Source: a bacterium (lineage in GTDB: Bacteria > Myxococcota_A > Bradymonadia > UBA7976 > UBA1532). From it: a DNA stretch of 64,000 nucleotides. The DNA lies in assembly GCA_030427205.1 (NCBI GenBank), contig JAUHXC010000001.1, forward strand, positions 248,001-312,000. The letters are read 5' to 3'. A model generated the notes under the pieces. It saw nothing but the letters and a program-made list of their open reading frames with translations, was not told where the DNA came from and searched no databases. Shown here piece by piece: positions 1 through 9,532 of the stretch (within the stretch, counting starts at the first letter, position 1; each line of letters begins with the position of its first letter). Both the position numbers and the translations under genes were made by a program.

Positions 1-158
1 ACGACCTGCCGTGGCTGGCGAGCAACGCCGGCATCGGGCAGAACGTGACCGTCGACGTGCTGCGCAGCGGCCGCCGCAAGGTGATGAAGATCGTGCTCGG
101 GCGGCTGCCCGCCTTCGACCGCCCGACCGAGCGCCCGCGCATGCGCCGCCCCCGATGA
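1..158 (+). CDS. C-terminal end of HtrA/DegP-like serine protease (PDZ domain), partial
   Basis: The frame that enters at base 3 runs 51 codons to a TGA at 156-158; the start lies outside the window. The peptide (DLPWLASNAGIGQNVTVDVL then RRKVMKIVLGRLP) has the pattern of a PDZ domain end: a helix ending in a G-I-G-Q turn, then two strands, as in the last PDZ domain of HtrA/DegP/DegQ periplasmic proteases. No catalytic residues are visible because the protease domain would lie upstream. The C-terminal tail is Arg/Pro rich. Another PDZ protein (site-2 protease, C-terminal processing protease) is possible. Confidence 0.55.
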   Translation, partial: DLPWLASNAGIGQNVTVDVLRSGRRKVMKIVLGRLPAFDRPTERPRMRRPR

Positions 159-250
159 GTCGCACCGGGCAGATCCGTAGCGCCGTGTATCCATAGGTGA
201 CGACCCGGTCAGGGGCGAGGAAGCAACCTCGCGTTTCAAAGCACACTTTG

Positions 251-279
251 TTTACGTCACCGGCGCGATGGAGTAGCTT
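251..279 (+). promoter_or_regulatory. weak candidate promoter in the 159-406 gap
   Basis: The 248-base gap before the OmpA-like gene is less G+C rich around 225-260. TTTACG (251-256), 17 bases, TAGCTT (274-279) is a poor sigma70-like match pointing at the gene at 407. Nothing else is recognisable in the gap. Confidence 0.2.
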
Positions 280-406
280 GGCCCACGGCGACTGGGGTGG
301 GCCAGAGGTCCGTCTGCCGCCCCGCGCCCAACCGTAGACGATTCGGATCCGCCCGGGCCCATGCTCGGCGCGGCATCGCTCAAAAGTTCCGCCAGGAGGC
401 GACCCG

Positions 407-2158
407 ATGCGGGGCAACGCACGCCATCTGATGCTCATCCTCGGCCTCGGCCTGCTCTTCGAGCCGGCCCTCGCCCAGGACATCCAGAACTTCCGGCCGG
501 CGCCCGGCACGTGGAACGGCTTCAGCGTCGAAGGCGCCAAGGTGCCCAAGCACATGGAGCTGGTGCCGTCGCTGACCCTCAACTACGGGCGCGATCCGCT
601 CGTCTACCGCGACGAGGACGGCGAGGTCGACGAAGACATCGTGCGCAACCTCGGCACGCTCAACGTGCAGCTGGTGATCGGGCTGTGGGAGCGGGTGGAG
701 CTCGGCTTCGACCTGCCGGCGCACTACGCCACCGGCAGCGGCATCGACAACGGCGCTGCGCTCGGCGACGTGCGGCTCCTGACCAAGTTCCGCCTCGTGG
801 GCCTCGAAGACGACGCCGGCGCGGGCGTGGCCATCGCGGTGCCGGTCGCCTTCCCCTCCGGCGACACCGAGAAGTACGTCGGCGGCGACCAGGTCATCGC
901 CAACCCCAAGCTCATCCTCGAAGCCCGCGGGGCCGGGGTGCAGTTCGCCGCCAACGGCGGGGTGCGCATCCGCCCCGACGAGCAGCAGGTGGAGGGCTCG
1001 CTCGAGCTGGGCACCGAGGTGACCTACGGGGCGATGCTCGGCATCCACCTCGGCACCGAAGACGTCGTCGGTCTGGCCGAGGTCTTCGGCGCGGCGGCGA
1101 TCACCGAGATCCGCGCCGACAGCCGCTCGAACCCGCTCGAAGGCCTCATCGGCCTGCGCATCTTCACCGACCCGGGCGCCGTCTTCACCCTCGGCGGCGG
1201 CGTCGGCCTCATCGCCGACTACGGCTCGCCGGTCTACCGGGTGCTCGCCGGCTTCGCGTGGCACGACCGCAATTACGACCGCGACGGCGACGGCCTGATG
1301 GACGACGTCGACCAGTGCCCCGACGACCCCGAAGACAAGGACGAGTTCGAAGACGAGGACGGCTGCCCCGACCCGGACAACGACCAGGACGGCATCCTCG
1401 ACCCGGTCGACGCCTGCCAGATGGACCCCGAAGACAAGGACGACTTCGAGGACATGGACGGCTGCCCCGACCCGGACAACGACAAGGACGGCCTGCTCGA
1501 CCCCGACGACAAGTGCCCCAACGAGCCGGAGAACCGCAATAACTACCAAGACAGCGACGGCTGCCCCGACGAGATCCCGGACACCGACGGCGACGGCCTG
1601 CTCGACCCCGACGACAAGTGCCCGCAGAACCCGGAGGACAAGGACGGCTTCCAGGACGAGGACGGCTGCCCCGACCCGGACAACGACGCCGACGGCATCC
1701 TCGACGTCAACGACAAGTGCCCGATCGATCCGGAGACGGTCAACGGCTACGAGGACGGCGACGGCTGCCCCGACGAGCGCCCGACGCCGCAGCTGGTGGT
1801 GGTCACCAAGGAGAAGATCGAGATCCTGCAGAAGGTCTTCTTCTTCACCAACAAGTCGACCATCAAGCGCGAGAGCTACCCGGTGCTCGACCAGGTGGCC
1901 GAGGTCATGATCGGCAACCCGGCCATCGCCCGGGTGCGGGTCGAGGGCCACACCGACAGCCGCGGGCGTGACGCCTACAACATGAAGCTGTCGCAGGGCC
2001 GCGCCGACTCGGTGAAGGCCTACCTCGTCAAGAAGGGGGTCGACCCGGCCCGCCTCGACGCGGTGGGCTACGGCGAGACGCTGCCCATCGCCGACAACAA
2101 TACGACCGAGGGCCGCGCGGAGAACCGCCGGGTCGAGTTCACCATCCTGGCGCAGTAG
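407..2158 (+). CDS. OmpA-family outer-membrane protein with thrombospondin type 3 repeats
   Basis: The product has 583 residues. A signal peptide (hydrophobic LMLILGLGLLF, cleavage near ALAQ) is followed by about 260 residues of alternating strands that look like an outer-membrane barrel. Then come five Asp-rich calcium-binding thrombospondin type 3 repeats (about 288-455; D-x-D-x-D-G-x-x-D-x-x-D-x-C-P). The last 115 residues are an OmpA C-terminal peptidoglycan-binding domain: VRVEGHTDSRG, the LSQGRADSVKAYLV helix and a terminal ENRRVEF. The ATG at 407 has an AGGAGG at about 391. Such proteins tie the outer membrane to the cell wall; the repeats form a rigid calcium-dependent stalk. Family assignment is firm, any specific role (porin, adhesin) is not known. 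Confidence 0.9.
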   Translation: MRGNARHLMLILGLGLLFEPALAQDIQNFRPAPGTWNGFSVEGAKVPKHMELVPSLTLNYGRDPLVYRDEDGEVDEDIVRNLGTLNVQLVIGLWERVELGFDLPAHYATGSGIDNGAALGDVRLLTKFRLVGLEDDAGAGVAIAVPVAFPSGDTEKYVGGDQVIANPKLILEARGAGVQFAANGGVRIRPDEQQVEGSLELGTEVTYGAMLGIHLGTEDVVGLAEVFGAAAITEIRADSRSNPLEGLIGLRIFTDPGAVFTLGGGVGLIADYGSPVYRVLAGFAWHDRNYDRDGDGLMDDVDQCPDDPEDKDEFEDEDGCPDPDNDQDGILDPVDACQMDPEDKDDFEDMDGCPDPDNDKDGLLDPDDKCPNEPENRNNYQDSDGCPDEIPDTDGDGLLDPDDKCPQNPEDKDGFQDEDGCPDPDNDADGILDVNDKCPIDPETVNGYEDGDGCPDERPTPQLVVVTKEKIEILQKVFFFTNKSTIKRESYPVLDQVAEVMIGNPAIARVRVEGHTDSRGRDAYNMKLSQGRADSVKAYLVKKGVDPARLDAVGYGETLPIADNNTTEGRAENRRVEFTILAQ

Positions 2159-2271
2159 CCGCCGCGCGGGCCGGCGCCCGATGCCGACCCGCGCCTCGCC
2201 CTCATCCCCACCAGAAGCATGCCCACCGGGCGGCCCCCATGGCATACAGGGGGCCGAACCGGAGGATGTCC

Positions 2272-4176
2272 ATGCATCGCGCCCCGCAATCCCTGATCGG
2301 CCGCTGTCTGCTCGGCTGGAGCCTCGCCGCCTGCCTCGTGGCCTGCGACGACGACGCGCCCCGCCCGCCCCTGCCCGAGATCGAGGTGGTCTACACCGAG
2401 CAGCGCACGCCGTGCGCCGAGCGCAACCCGCTGCGCAACGCCTACTTCGGCGACCTGCACGTGCACACCGGCTACTCGTTCGACGCGCGGGCCTATGGCA
2501 ACCCGCTGACCACCCTCGACGCCTACCGTTTCGCCCGCGGCGAGCCGGCGATGCTCGTCAGCGGGCGCACCGCGCAGCTCGAGCGGCCGCTGGACTTCGT
2601 CTCGATCACCGAGCACGGCGACCTGCTCGGCGAGGTGGCTGTCTGTACGACCCCCGGCTCGCCGGCCCATGACAGCGAGCGCTGCGTGGCCTATCGCGAC
2701 CCCGACGGCGGCGGCGCGTTCGACTTCGGCACCTTCATGGCGGCCCGCGAGCCGGAGCGCGACCCCACGATCTGCGGGCCCGACGCCGCGTGGTGCCTCG
2801 ACGCCGCCGGGCAGCGCTGGGCCGAGATGATCGCCGCCGCCGAAGAGACCGACGACAAGAGCGCCGCGTGCCGCTTCTCGGCGCTGGTGGGCTACGAGTA
2901 CACCAATACCCGCGGCATCTCGAACCTGCACCGCAACGTGATCTTCCGCACCGCCGACGTCATCGCCCGGCCCATCGGCCACTTCGAAGCGCCGCGCCCG
3001 GTCGACCTGTGGCGCGGGCTCGCGTCCGAGTGCCTCGACCGCGCCGGCTGCGACGTGCTCGCGCTGCCCCACAACAGCAACCTGAGCAACGGGCACCTCT
3101 TCACGCCGACCTATCCCGACGCCGAAGACGAGGCCGCCGAGCGCGAGATCGCCGCGCTGCGCGCCCGGCTCGAGCCGGTCGTCGAGATCTTCCAGCACAA
3201 GGGCGACAGCGAGTGCCGCAACGGCTTCCCCGACGTGCCCGACGACCCGCGCTGCGCCTTCGAGAAGCTGCGCCCGCCGACCGACCCGATCTGCGACCGC
3301 CCGGGCGCGGGCGGCATGCGGCTGCTGGGCTGCGTGCACCGGCTCGACTTCGTGCGCAACGTCTGGCTCGAGGGGCTGGCCGAGCAGTCCCGGCTGGGCA
3401 TCGACCCCTATCGACTGGGCGTGATCGGCAGCACCGATACCCACAACGGCACGCCGGGGCACGTCGTCGCCGATGACTTCCCGGGGCATGTGGGCATCGC
3501 CGACGATACCGACGCCGAGCGGCTCGGCGAGGGCAACGCGACCCACGACGGCGACGTGAACAACCCCGGCGGGCTGGCGGGGGTCTGGGCCTTCGAGAAC
3601 AGCCGCGACGCGATCTTCGAGGCCATCCGCCGGCGGGAGACCTTCGCCACCAGCGGGCCGCGCATGCGCATCCGGCTCTTCGCGGGGGCGTATCCCGACG
3701 CCATGTGCGCCGACCCCGACCGGCTGCGGGTGGCCTATGCCGACGGGGTGCCGATGGGCCAGACCGCCCGGCTCGATGCGGCGCCCGCGCTCTTCGTCGA
3801 GGCGCAGGCCGACGACGGCGGCGCGCGCACGCCGCTGGCAGCGGTGGAGATCATCAAGGGCTGGATCGACGCCGACGGCAACCACCGGCAGCGGGTCTAT
3901 ACCGTGGCCGGCGAAGCCGACGCGGGGGCCGACTTCGACGGGGCGACGTGCGGCGGCGCCAGCGGCGGCGTCGAGGCGCTGTGCGCGGTGTGGCGCGACC
4001 CCGATCCCAGCGACGGGCCGGCGTTCTACTACGCCCGCGCGATCGAGCTGCCCACCTGCCGCTGGAGCGCCCGGGCCTGCGACCGCCTCACGCCCGACGA
4101 ACGGCCGCCCTCGTGCGAGACCCTGCCGCGCGTGGTGCGCCAGCGGGCGTGGAGCTCGCCGGTCTGGGTCGAGTGA
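2272..4176 (+). CDS. DUF3604 domain lipoprotein
   Basis: 634 residues from the ATG at 2272, chosen because GGAGG at 2261-2265 sits six bases before it. The N-terminus is a lipoprotein signal (LLGWSLAACLVAC; lipid on the Cys before DDD). The mature part begins with FGDLHVHTGYSFDA and carries later SITEHGD, PHNSN and GSTDTHNGTPG motifs. These His/Asp clusters are characteristic of DUF3604, a family related to the PHP/amidohydrolase metal-dependent hydrolases that occurs in many Gram-negative bacteria. The substrate is unknown. It lies downstream of the OmpA-like gene with its own ribosome-binding site and is convergent with the EVE-domain gene. Location is probably the periplasmic or outer face of a membrane. 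Confidence 0.85.
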   Translation: MHRAPQSLIGRCLLGWSLAACLVACDDDAPRPPLPEIEVVYTEQRTPCAERNPLRNAYFGDLHVHTGYSFDARAYGNPLTTLDAYRFARGEPAMLVSGRTAQLERPLDFVSITEHGDLLGEVAVCTTPGSPAHDSERCVAYRDPDGGGAFDFGTFMAAREPERDPTICGPDAAWCLDAAGQRWAEMIAAAEETDDKSAACRFSALVGYEYTNTRGISNLHRNVIFRTADVIARPIGHFEAPRPVDLWRGLASECLDRAGCDVLALPHNSNLSNGHLFTPTYPDAEDEAAEREIAALRARLEPVVEIFQHKGDSECRNGFPDVPDDPRCAFEKLRPPTDPICDRPGAGGMRLLGCVHRLDFVRNVWLEGLAEQSRLGIDPYRLGVIGSTDTHNGTPGHVVADDFPGHVGIADDTDAERLGEGNATHDGDVNNPGGLAGVWAFENSRDAIFEAIRRRETFATSGPRMRIRLFAGAYPDAMCADPDRLRVAYADGVPMGQTARLDAAPALFVEAQADDGGARTPLAAVEIIKGWIDADGNHRQRVYTVAGEADAGADFDGATCGGASGGVEALCAVWRDPDPSDGPAFYYARAIELPTCRWSARACDRLTPDERPPSCETLPRVVRQRAWSSPVWVE

Positions 4177-4191
4177 GCGGGCCGCCCGCTC
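4175..4191. terminator. hairpin between convergent stop codons
   Basis: GAGCGGG-CCG-CCCGCTC forms a perfect 7-base-pair stem that overlaps the stop codons of both convergent genes (4174-4176 and 4190-4192). There is no T-run, so a role as a two-way terminator is inferred. Confidence 0.35.
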
Positions 4192-4657
4192 AGCCCGCCA
4201 GCCCGCCGCCCATCGCCACGACCGCGTCGAAGTGCTCTTTGTCGACCGGCTGCACCGACAGCCGCTGGCCCTTCTTGATGACCAGCATGCCCTCGAGCGC
4301 CGGGTTGGCCTTGAGGTCGGCGAGCGGCACGGTCTGCTTCAGCCTGGCGACCGGCTTGAGGTCGACGACGTACCACCGCGGCTTCTCGGGGCTGGCCTTG
4401 GGGTCGAAGTACTTCTCGTTCGGGTCGAACTGCGTCGGGTCGGGATAACCCGCGCGGCTGATCTCGGCCACGGCGGCGACGTGCGGCGGCTTGGTATTCG
4501 AGTGGTAGTACAGCACCCGGTCGCCGGGCTGCATGTCGTCGCGCATCATGTTGCGCGCCTGATAGTTGCGCACCCCGTCCCAGTAGGTCTCGCCGTCGGC
4601 GACCAGGTGGTCGAAGCTGTAGACATCGGGCTCGGACTTCATCAACCAGTAGCGCAT
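4190..4657 (-). CDS. EVE domain protein
   Basis: 155 residues. The N-terminus MRYWLMKSEPDVYSFDHL, then WDGVRNYQARN, GDRVLYYHSN and WYVVDLKPV, is the classical EVE domain of the PUA-like superfamily, the fold of human THYN1. EVE domains are thought to bind modified bases in DNA or RNA through a pocket formed by the WxGVRNYxARN segment, which is intact here. The gene stands alone, convergent with the DUF3604 gene and divergent from mfd, so context gives no partner. Length is typical for a stand-alone EVE protein. The ATG at 4657 is the natural start because the first residues belong to the domain. Confidence 0.92.
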   Translation of the reverse strand: MRYWLMKSEPDVYSFDHLVADGETYWDGVRNYQARNMMRDDMQPGDRVLYYHSNTKPPHVAAVAEISRAGYPDPTQFDPNEKYFDPKASPEKPRWYVVDLKPVARLKQTVPLADLKANPALEGMLVIKKGQRLSVQPVDKEHFDAVVAMGGGLAG

Positions 4658-4793
4658 CGGGCGCAGACTCCTCGGGATCGTATGGGCTGTGTTGATGCGT
4701 CGGAGCGGCCCCGCGTCGCCCGGCGGTTGATCTGGGCCCCGCCGAGGTGCTGTATTGCGCGCCCCGACGGCCCCGCGGCGAACAGGAGCATCG

Positions 4794-7700
4794 ATGCAGG
4801 ACGGGCCCCACAGCGAGCCTTCGACCCCGACGGCCAGCGAGCGCTATCCCATCGACGAGGTGGTCTCGGCGGTCGACAGCCCGCAGGCGCGGGTGGACGT
4901 CAGCGGGGTCGACGTCGACCTGCTGGCCTATCTGGCCGCCGGCCTGCGCGGGCGGCTCGGGCGGCCGATCGTCGTGGTGACCGCCAGCGCCTCTGAGGCC
5001 CGGCGCATCGCCACCGACCTGCGCTTCTTCGCCGGCGCCGACGACGCGGTGACCCTGCTGCCCGAGATCGACCAGAGCCCCTACGGCCACCTCAGCCCCG
5101 ACCGCGGCGCGGTAATGGACCTGCTGGCCCAGCTCGCCCGGCTGGTCTGGGATCAGGCCGGCCCGGTGGTGGTGCTCTCGGCGGCGACCATGGCCCGGCG
5201 CATGATGCCGTCGAGCGTGCTCGTCGAGCACAGCGCGCTGGTGGCCCGGGACGCCGACCTCGACCGCCCGGCGTTCCTGCGGGCCCTGGCCGACGGCGGC
5301 TACCACGCGGTCAGCACCGTCGAAGACCCGGGCACCTTCGCCATCCGCGGGGCGATCCTCGACGTCTACCCGCCGCACATGCCGGGGCCGGTGCGCGTCG
5401 AGCTGTGGGGCGACACCGTCGAGAGCATCCGCTTCTTCGACCCCGATACCCAGCGCACCAAGGCCGACGCCGGCGAGACGCTGATGGTGCCGCCGGTGCG
5501 CGAAGAGCTGCTCGTCGAGCCGTTCCGCGGCCGGGCCCGGGGCGGCATCCTCGAAGCGGCGGCCAACGTGGGCATCCCCACCCGCACGCTGCAGCCGCTG
5601 CTCGACGATCTGGCCAACGGCATCCCGTTCATGGGCATCGAGGGCTTCCGGCCGGCCTTCTACGAGGGCGCCGACACCGTCTTCGACTATCTGCCCGACA
5701 GCGCGCTGTGCGTGCTGCTCGACCCGATGGGCATCGGCGAGCGGCTGCGCGACCATTACGACCACCTGGCCCGCGGCCACGACGAGGCGCGGGAGGAGAA
5801 GCGGCCCTCGCTGCCGCCCGACGCCCACGCGCTGACGCCGCACGCCGTGCAGCGGCTGCTCGACGGGCGGCCGCAGGTGCGGGCCCACGTGCTGCAGATG
5901 GTCGACGAGATCGGCGCGGTCGACGGCCCCGACGGCGCGATCCGGTTCCGTGTGCCCGACAACCACCTGCTGTCGACCCAGCTGGTGCAGCACCGCGGGT
6001 CGAAGCAGCCGCTGGCCCCGCTCGCGCAGTGGGTGCGGACCCAGGCGTCCGAGGGCGTGCGGGTGGTGCTGTCGAGCCGGCAGGTGACCCAGCTCGACCG
6101 CCTCGAGCGGGTGCTGCGCAACTACGGGGTCTCCGTCGAGCGCGGCGCGGCGGCGCCGGCCACCTATCTGCACCCGCCGAGCCCCGAAGAGGCGGGCGCG
6201 GTGCTGGTGCAGGGGGACGTCGGCGGCGGCTTCCGGCTGTTGACCCACGGCTTCGCGCTGATCACCGAAGAAGAGATCTTCGGCCGCAAGGCGCCCAAGC
6301 GGCGGGCGCGCAAGCTCGACGACGGCGGCAACCCCTTCGTGCAGAGCTTCCGCGAGCTCGAGCCGGGCGACTTCGTGGTGCACGCCGACCACGGCATCGG
6401 CAAGTACGCCGGGCTGCAGAAGCTGGCGGTGGCCGGCTCGGAGGCCGACTTCCTGGTGGTGCAGTTCGCCGGCCAGGACAAGCTCTACCTGCCGGTCTAC
6501 AAGCTCGGGCGGCTGCAGAAATACGCCGGCGCCAGCCAGGCCTCGCCGCGCATCGACAAGCTGGGCGGCACCGCGTGGCAGAAGGTGCGCTCGAAGGCGA
6601 AGAAGCAGGCCGAAGAAGACGCGCTGGCGCTGCTCGACCTCTACGCCCGCCGCGAGATGGCGAGCGGCTACGCCTTCAGCGGCCCCGACGACTATTTTCG
6701 CTCGTTCGAGGGCACCTTCCCCTACGAAGAGACGCCGGATCAGGCCCGCGCCATCGACGAGGTCATCGCCGACATGACCTGCCCGCGGCCCATGGACCGG
6801 CTGCTGTGCGGGGATGTGGGCTTCGGCAAGACCGAGGTCGCGCTGCGGGCGGCGATGAAGTCGGTGCTCGACGCCAAGCAGGTCGCGGTGCTGGTGCCGA
6901 CGACCGTGCTCGCGCTGCAGCACTACAAGACCTTCCGCGACCGCTTCGGCGACTACCCGGTGAAGGTGGCCCTCTTCAGCCGGCTGTCGACCGCCGCCGA
7001 GACGAAGCAGCAGCTCAAAGACCTGCGGGCGGGGCGCATCGACATCGCGGTGGGCACCCATCGGCTGCTGTCGAAGGACGTGAAGTTCGCCGACCTGGGG
7101 TTGATGGTGCTCGACGAGGAGCACCGCTTCGGCGTGCGCCACAAGGAGCGCCTCAAGGAGCTGCGCACCGACGTCGACGTGCTGGCGATGACCGCGACGC
7201 CCATCCCGCGCACGCTGCAGCTCAGCCTCTCGGGCATCCGCGATTTGAGCGTGATCACGACCCCGCCCAACGACCGGCTGAGCGTGCGGACCTACGTCTG
7301 CCGGGCCACCGACGAGGTGGTGCGCGAGGCGATCACCCGCGAGCTGGGCCGCGGCGGGCAGGTCTTCTTCGTGCACAACCGGGTGCAGAGCATCGACGCG
7401 CGCAAGGCGTGGCTGACCTCGCTGGTGCCCGAGGCGCGCATCGTCGTCGGCCACGGGCAGATGGACCCCAAGAAGCTCGAGCGGGTGATGGTCGACTTCA
7501 CCGAAGGCCGCTACAACATCCTGCTCTCGACGACGATCATCGAGTCGGGCATCGACATCCCCACCGCCAATACGATGCTCGTCGACAACGCCGACCGCTA
7601 TGGCCTCGCCCAGCTCTACCAGCTGCGCGGGCGCGTCGGCCGGGCAAAGGACCGCGGCTATTGCTACCTGCTGGTCAACAGCCAGGCCACGCTGCGCCCC

Positions 7701-8378
7701 GAGGCGCGCACCCGGCTGGCGGTCATCCAGAAGTTCACCGAGCTGGGCTCGGGCTTCCACGTCGCCAGCCACGACATGGAGCTGCGCGGGGCCGGCGAGC
7801 TTTTGGGCACCCGCCAGAAGGGCCACGTGCAGGCGGTGGGCATCGACCTCTACGCCCAGCTGCTCGACGAGGCGGTGCGCACCCTGCGCGGCGAGCCGCC
7901 GAAGGTCGAGTTCGACCCCGACATCAACCTGCAGGTCAACGCGCGCATCCCCGAGGAGTACGTGCCCGACGAGCACCTGCGGCTGGTCCTCTACAAGCGG
8001 CTGGCCAACGCCACCGACGAAGAGCAGGTGCTCGCCGCCAGCGACGAGATGCTCGACCGCTTCGGCGAGCTGCCCGGTCCGGTGGAGAACCTGGTCGAGG
8101 TCATGCGCATCCGCACCCTCGCCCGGACCCTCGGCCTGCGCAGCGTCGACCACGCCGCCGATCGGGTGCAGTTCACCTTCCACCCCGAGAGCCCGCTGCC
8201 GATCCCGGTGATCATCGGGCTGGTCACCGCGCCGAAGACCCGATTCTTCGCCCCGGCCGACTTCAAGCTGGTGTATATGTTCGACGCCCGCGAGCAGCGG
8301 AATACCGTGGCCGCGGTGCGCAATACCCTTCAACGGCTGGCCGAGATGCTGCCGGACGACCCCTCCGAGGAGGGCTGA
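4794..8378 (+). CDS. mfd: transcription-repair coupling factor Mfd
   Basis: 1194 residues from the ATG at 4794 (AGGAGC just before it). Mfd strips stalled RNA polymerase from damaged DNA and recruits UvrA. Domains in order: UvrB-like N-terminal module (about 20-330), the RNA-polymerase interaction domain (about 520-590; DFVVHADHGIGKY), the superfamily 2 translocase with Walker A GDVGFGKTE (about residue 673), Walker B DEEH in LDEEHRFGV, motif III TATPIPRTL, then RGRVGRAKDRG, and the TRCF C-terminal domain. All key motifs are present and the length is normal. It is the first gene of a tightly packed operon: its TGA overlaps the ATG of the following PPIase lipoprotein. Confidence 0.97.
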   Translation: MQDGPHSEPSTPTASERYPIDEVVSAVDSPQARVDVSGVDVDLLAYLAAGLRGRLGRPIVVVTASASEARRIATDLRFFAGADDAVTLLPEIDQSPYGHLSPDRGAVMDLLAQLARLVWDQAGPVVVLSAATMARRMMPSSVLVEHSALVARDADLDRPAFLRALADGGYHAVSTVEDPGTFAIRGAILDVYPPHMPGPVRVELWGDTVESIRFFDPDTQRTKADAGETLMVPPVREELLVEPFRGRARGGILEAAANVGIPTRTLQPLLDDLANGIPFMGIEGFRPAFYEGADTVFDYLPDSALCVLLDPMGIGERLRDHYDHLARGHDEAREEKRPSLPPDAHALTPHAVQRLLDGRPQVRAHVLQMVDEIGAVDGPDGAIRFRVPDNHLLSTQLVQHRGSKQPLAPLAQWVRTQASEGVRVVLSSRQVTQLDRLERVLRNYGVSVERGAAAPATYLHPPSPEEAGAVLVQGDVGGGFRLLTHGFALITEEEIFGRKAPKRRARKLDDGGNPFVQSFRELEPGDFVVHADHGIGKYAGLQKLAVAGSEADFLVVQFAGQDKLYLPVYKLGRLQKYAGASQASPRIDKLGGTAWQKVRSKAKKQAEEDALALLDLYARREMASGYAFSGPDDYFRSFEGTFPYEETPDQARAIDEVIADMTCPRPMDRLLCGDVGFGKTEVALRAAMKSVLDAKQVAVLVPTTVLALQHYKTFRDRFGDYPVKVALFSRLSTAAETKQQLKDLRAGRIDIAVGTHRLLSKDVKFADLGLMVLDEEHRFGVRHKERLKELRTDVDVLAMTATPIPRTLQLSLSGIRDLSVITTPPNDRLSVRTYVCRATDEVVREAITRELGRGGQVFFVHNRVQSIDARKAWLTSLVPEARIVVGHGQMDPKKLERVMVDFTEGRYNILLSTTIIESGIDIPTANTMLVDNADRYGLAQLYQLRGRVGRAKDRGYCYLLVNSQATLRPEARTRLAVIQKFTELGSGFHVASHDMELRGAGELLGTRQKGHVQAVGIDLYAQLLDEAVRTLRGEPPKVEFDPDINLQVNARIPEEYVPDEHLRLVLYKRLANATDEEQVLAASDEMLDRFGELPGPVENLVEVMRIRTLARTLGLRSVDHAADRVQFTFHPESPLPIPVIIGLVTAPKTRFFAPADFKLVYMFDAREQRNTVAAVRNTLQRLAEMLPDDPSEEG

Positions 8379-9532
8379 TGCTGCGCGACACCCTGATCAA
8401 TGGCGCCGTGCTCGGTGCGCTGGCCCTCGGCGCGCTCGCCGGCTGCGGCGACGACGCGAAGAAGGGGTCCGATCTGACCCTGGCCGCCGGCGACCTCGAA
8501 GAGACCGAGAAGGGGCAGATCGTCGCCCGCATCGGCGACGAGGCGATCACCGTCGAAGAGTTCGAATCCCGGCTCAACCAGCAGTCGCCCTTCGTGCGCG
8601 CCCGCTACGACAGCCCGCAGCGCAAGCGGGAGTTCCTCGACTCGCTGGTGCGCTTCGAGCTGATCGCCGCCGAGGCCGAGCGGCAGGGCTACGGCGACGA
8701 CCCGGACGTGAAGCTGGCGAAGAAGCAGGCGATGGTCCGGGCGTTCACCACCGGCGAGCTGCGCGATCTGGTCAGCCTGTCGGACATCACCGACGCCGAC
8801 ATCGAGGCCTACTACACCGCCAACGAGGCCGAGTTCGTGCGCCCGGCCCAGGTGCGGCTGTCGCACATGGTGCTGCCCGACGAAGAGCAGGCGCGAGCGC
8901 TGCTGACCGAGGTCGGCGGGCTCATCGAGGCCGACCGGCTCAAGACGCGGGAGATCTTCGCCGAGTTCGTGCGGCGCCACGCCACCGACGAGAAGGCCCG
9001 GCTCGACGCGGGTGATGTGGGCTTCGTCGGCGAGCCGGGGGTCTCGAAGACGCCCAATCAGGCGCAGGTGCCGCCGGCGGTGGCCAAGGCCGCCTTCGCG
9101 CTCGTCGCCGTCGGCGATCTGGCCGACGCGCCGATCAAGTCCAGCGCCGGCTGGCATCTGGTGCAGAAGACCGGCTTCCGGCGGCCCTATCGCCGCGAGC
9201 TGTCCGACGCCCGCACCAGCATTCGCAATACGCTGTTCCGCACCCGCAAGGCCGAGGCCATGGAGGCCTTCGTCACCGACCTGCGCAACAAGGCCGAGAT
9301 CACCATCGACGAGGCGGCCCTCGAGCAGGTGAAGGTCGAGCCCAAGGCGCCGGTGCGCAGCTTCGTGCCGCCCGGCCTCGACGGCGCGCCGCCGCCGGGC
9401 ATGCGCCCGGGCCCGCGGCGTGGCCCCCGGTCGGCGATCCCCGGCCTGCCGCCCGGCGCGCGCCCGATGCCGACCCCGAGGCCGACGCCGACACCCAGCC
9501 CCACACCCACCGCGGGGGGAGACGCCAAATGA
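8378..9532 (+). CDS. parvulin-type peptidyl-prolyl isomerase lipoprotein
   Basis: 384 residues. The ATG at 8378 shares its A with the mfd stop (TGATG), indicating translational coupling. A lipoprotein signal ends in GALAGC, so the mature protein should be anchored in a membrane facing the periplasm. Residues about 40-150 resemble the SurA/PrsA N-terminal helical chaperone region; about 155-270 are a rotamase (parvulin) domain with QVRLSHMVLP, LDAGDVGFV and SSAGWHLVQ. The C-terminal 60 residues are a Pro-rich low-complexity tail ending in alternating Pro/Thr. It is followed at once by a second rotamase gene (ATGA overlap), so the two probably act together in folding exported or outer-membrane proteins. 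Confidence 0.88.
   Translation: MLRDTLINGAVLGALALGALAGCGDDAKKGSDLTLAAGDLEETEKGQIVARIGDEAITVEEFESRLNQQSPFVRARYDSPQRKREFLDSLVRFELIAAEAERQGYGDDPDVKLAKKQAMVRAFTTGELRDLVSLSDITDADIEAYYTANEAEFVRPAQVRLSHMVLPDEEQARALLTEVGGLIEADRLKTREIFAEFVRRHATDEKARLDAGDVGFVGEPGVSKTPNQAQVPPAVAKAAFALVAVGDLADAPIKSSAGWHLVQKTGFRRPYRRELSDARTSIRNTLFRTRKAEAMEAFVTDLRNKAEITIDEAALEQVKVEPKAPVRSFVPPGLDGAPPPGMRPGPRRGPRSAIPGLPPGARPMPTPRPTPTPSPTPTAGGDAK

Noticed and set aside
4755..4793. Upstream TTG start for mfd
   Set aside because: The ATG at 4794 has AGGAGC at proper distance; the extra 13 residues are Arg/Pro rich and not conserved in type.
4029..8333. 1434-codon open frame antisense to mfd
   Set aside because: Shadow of G+C-rich third positions; mfd has all its motifs on the plus strand.
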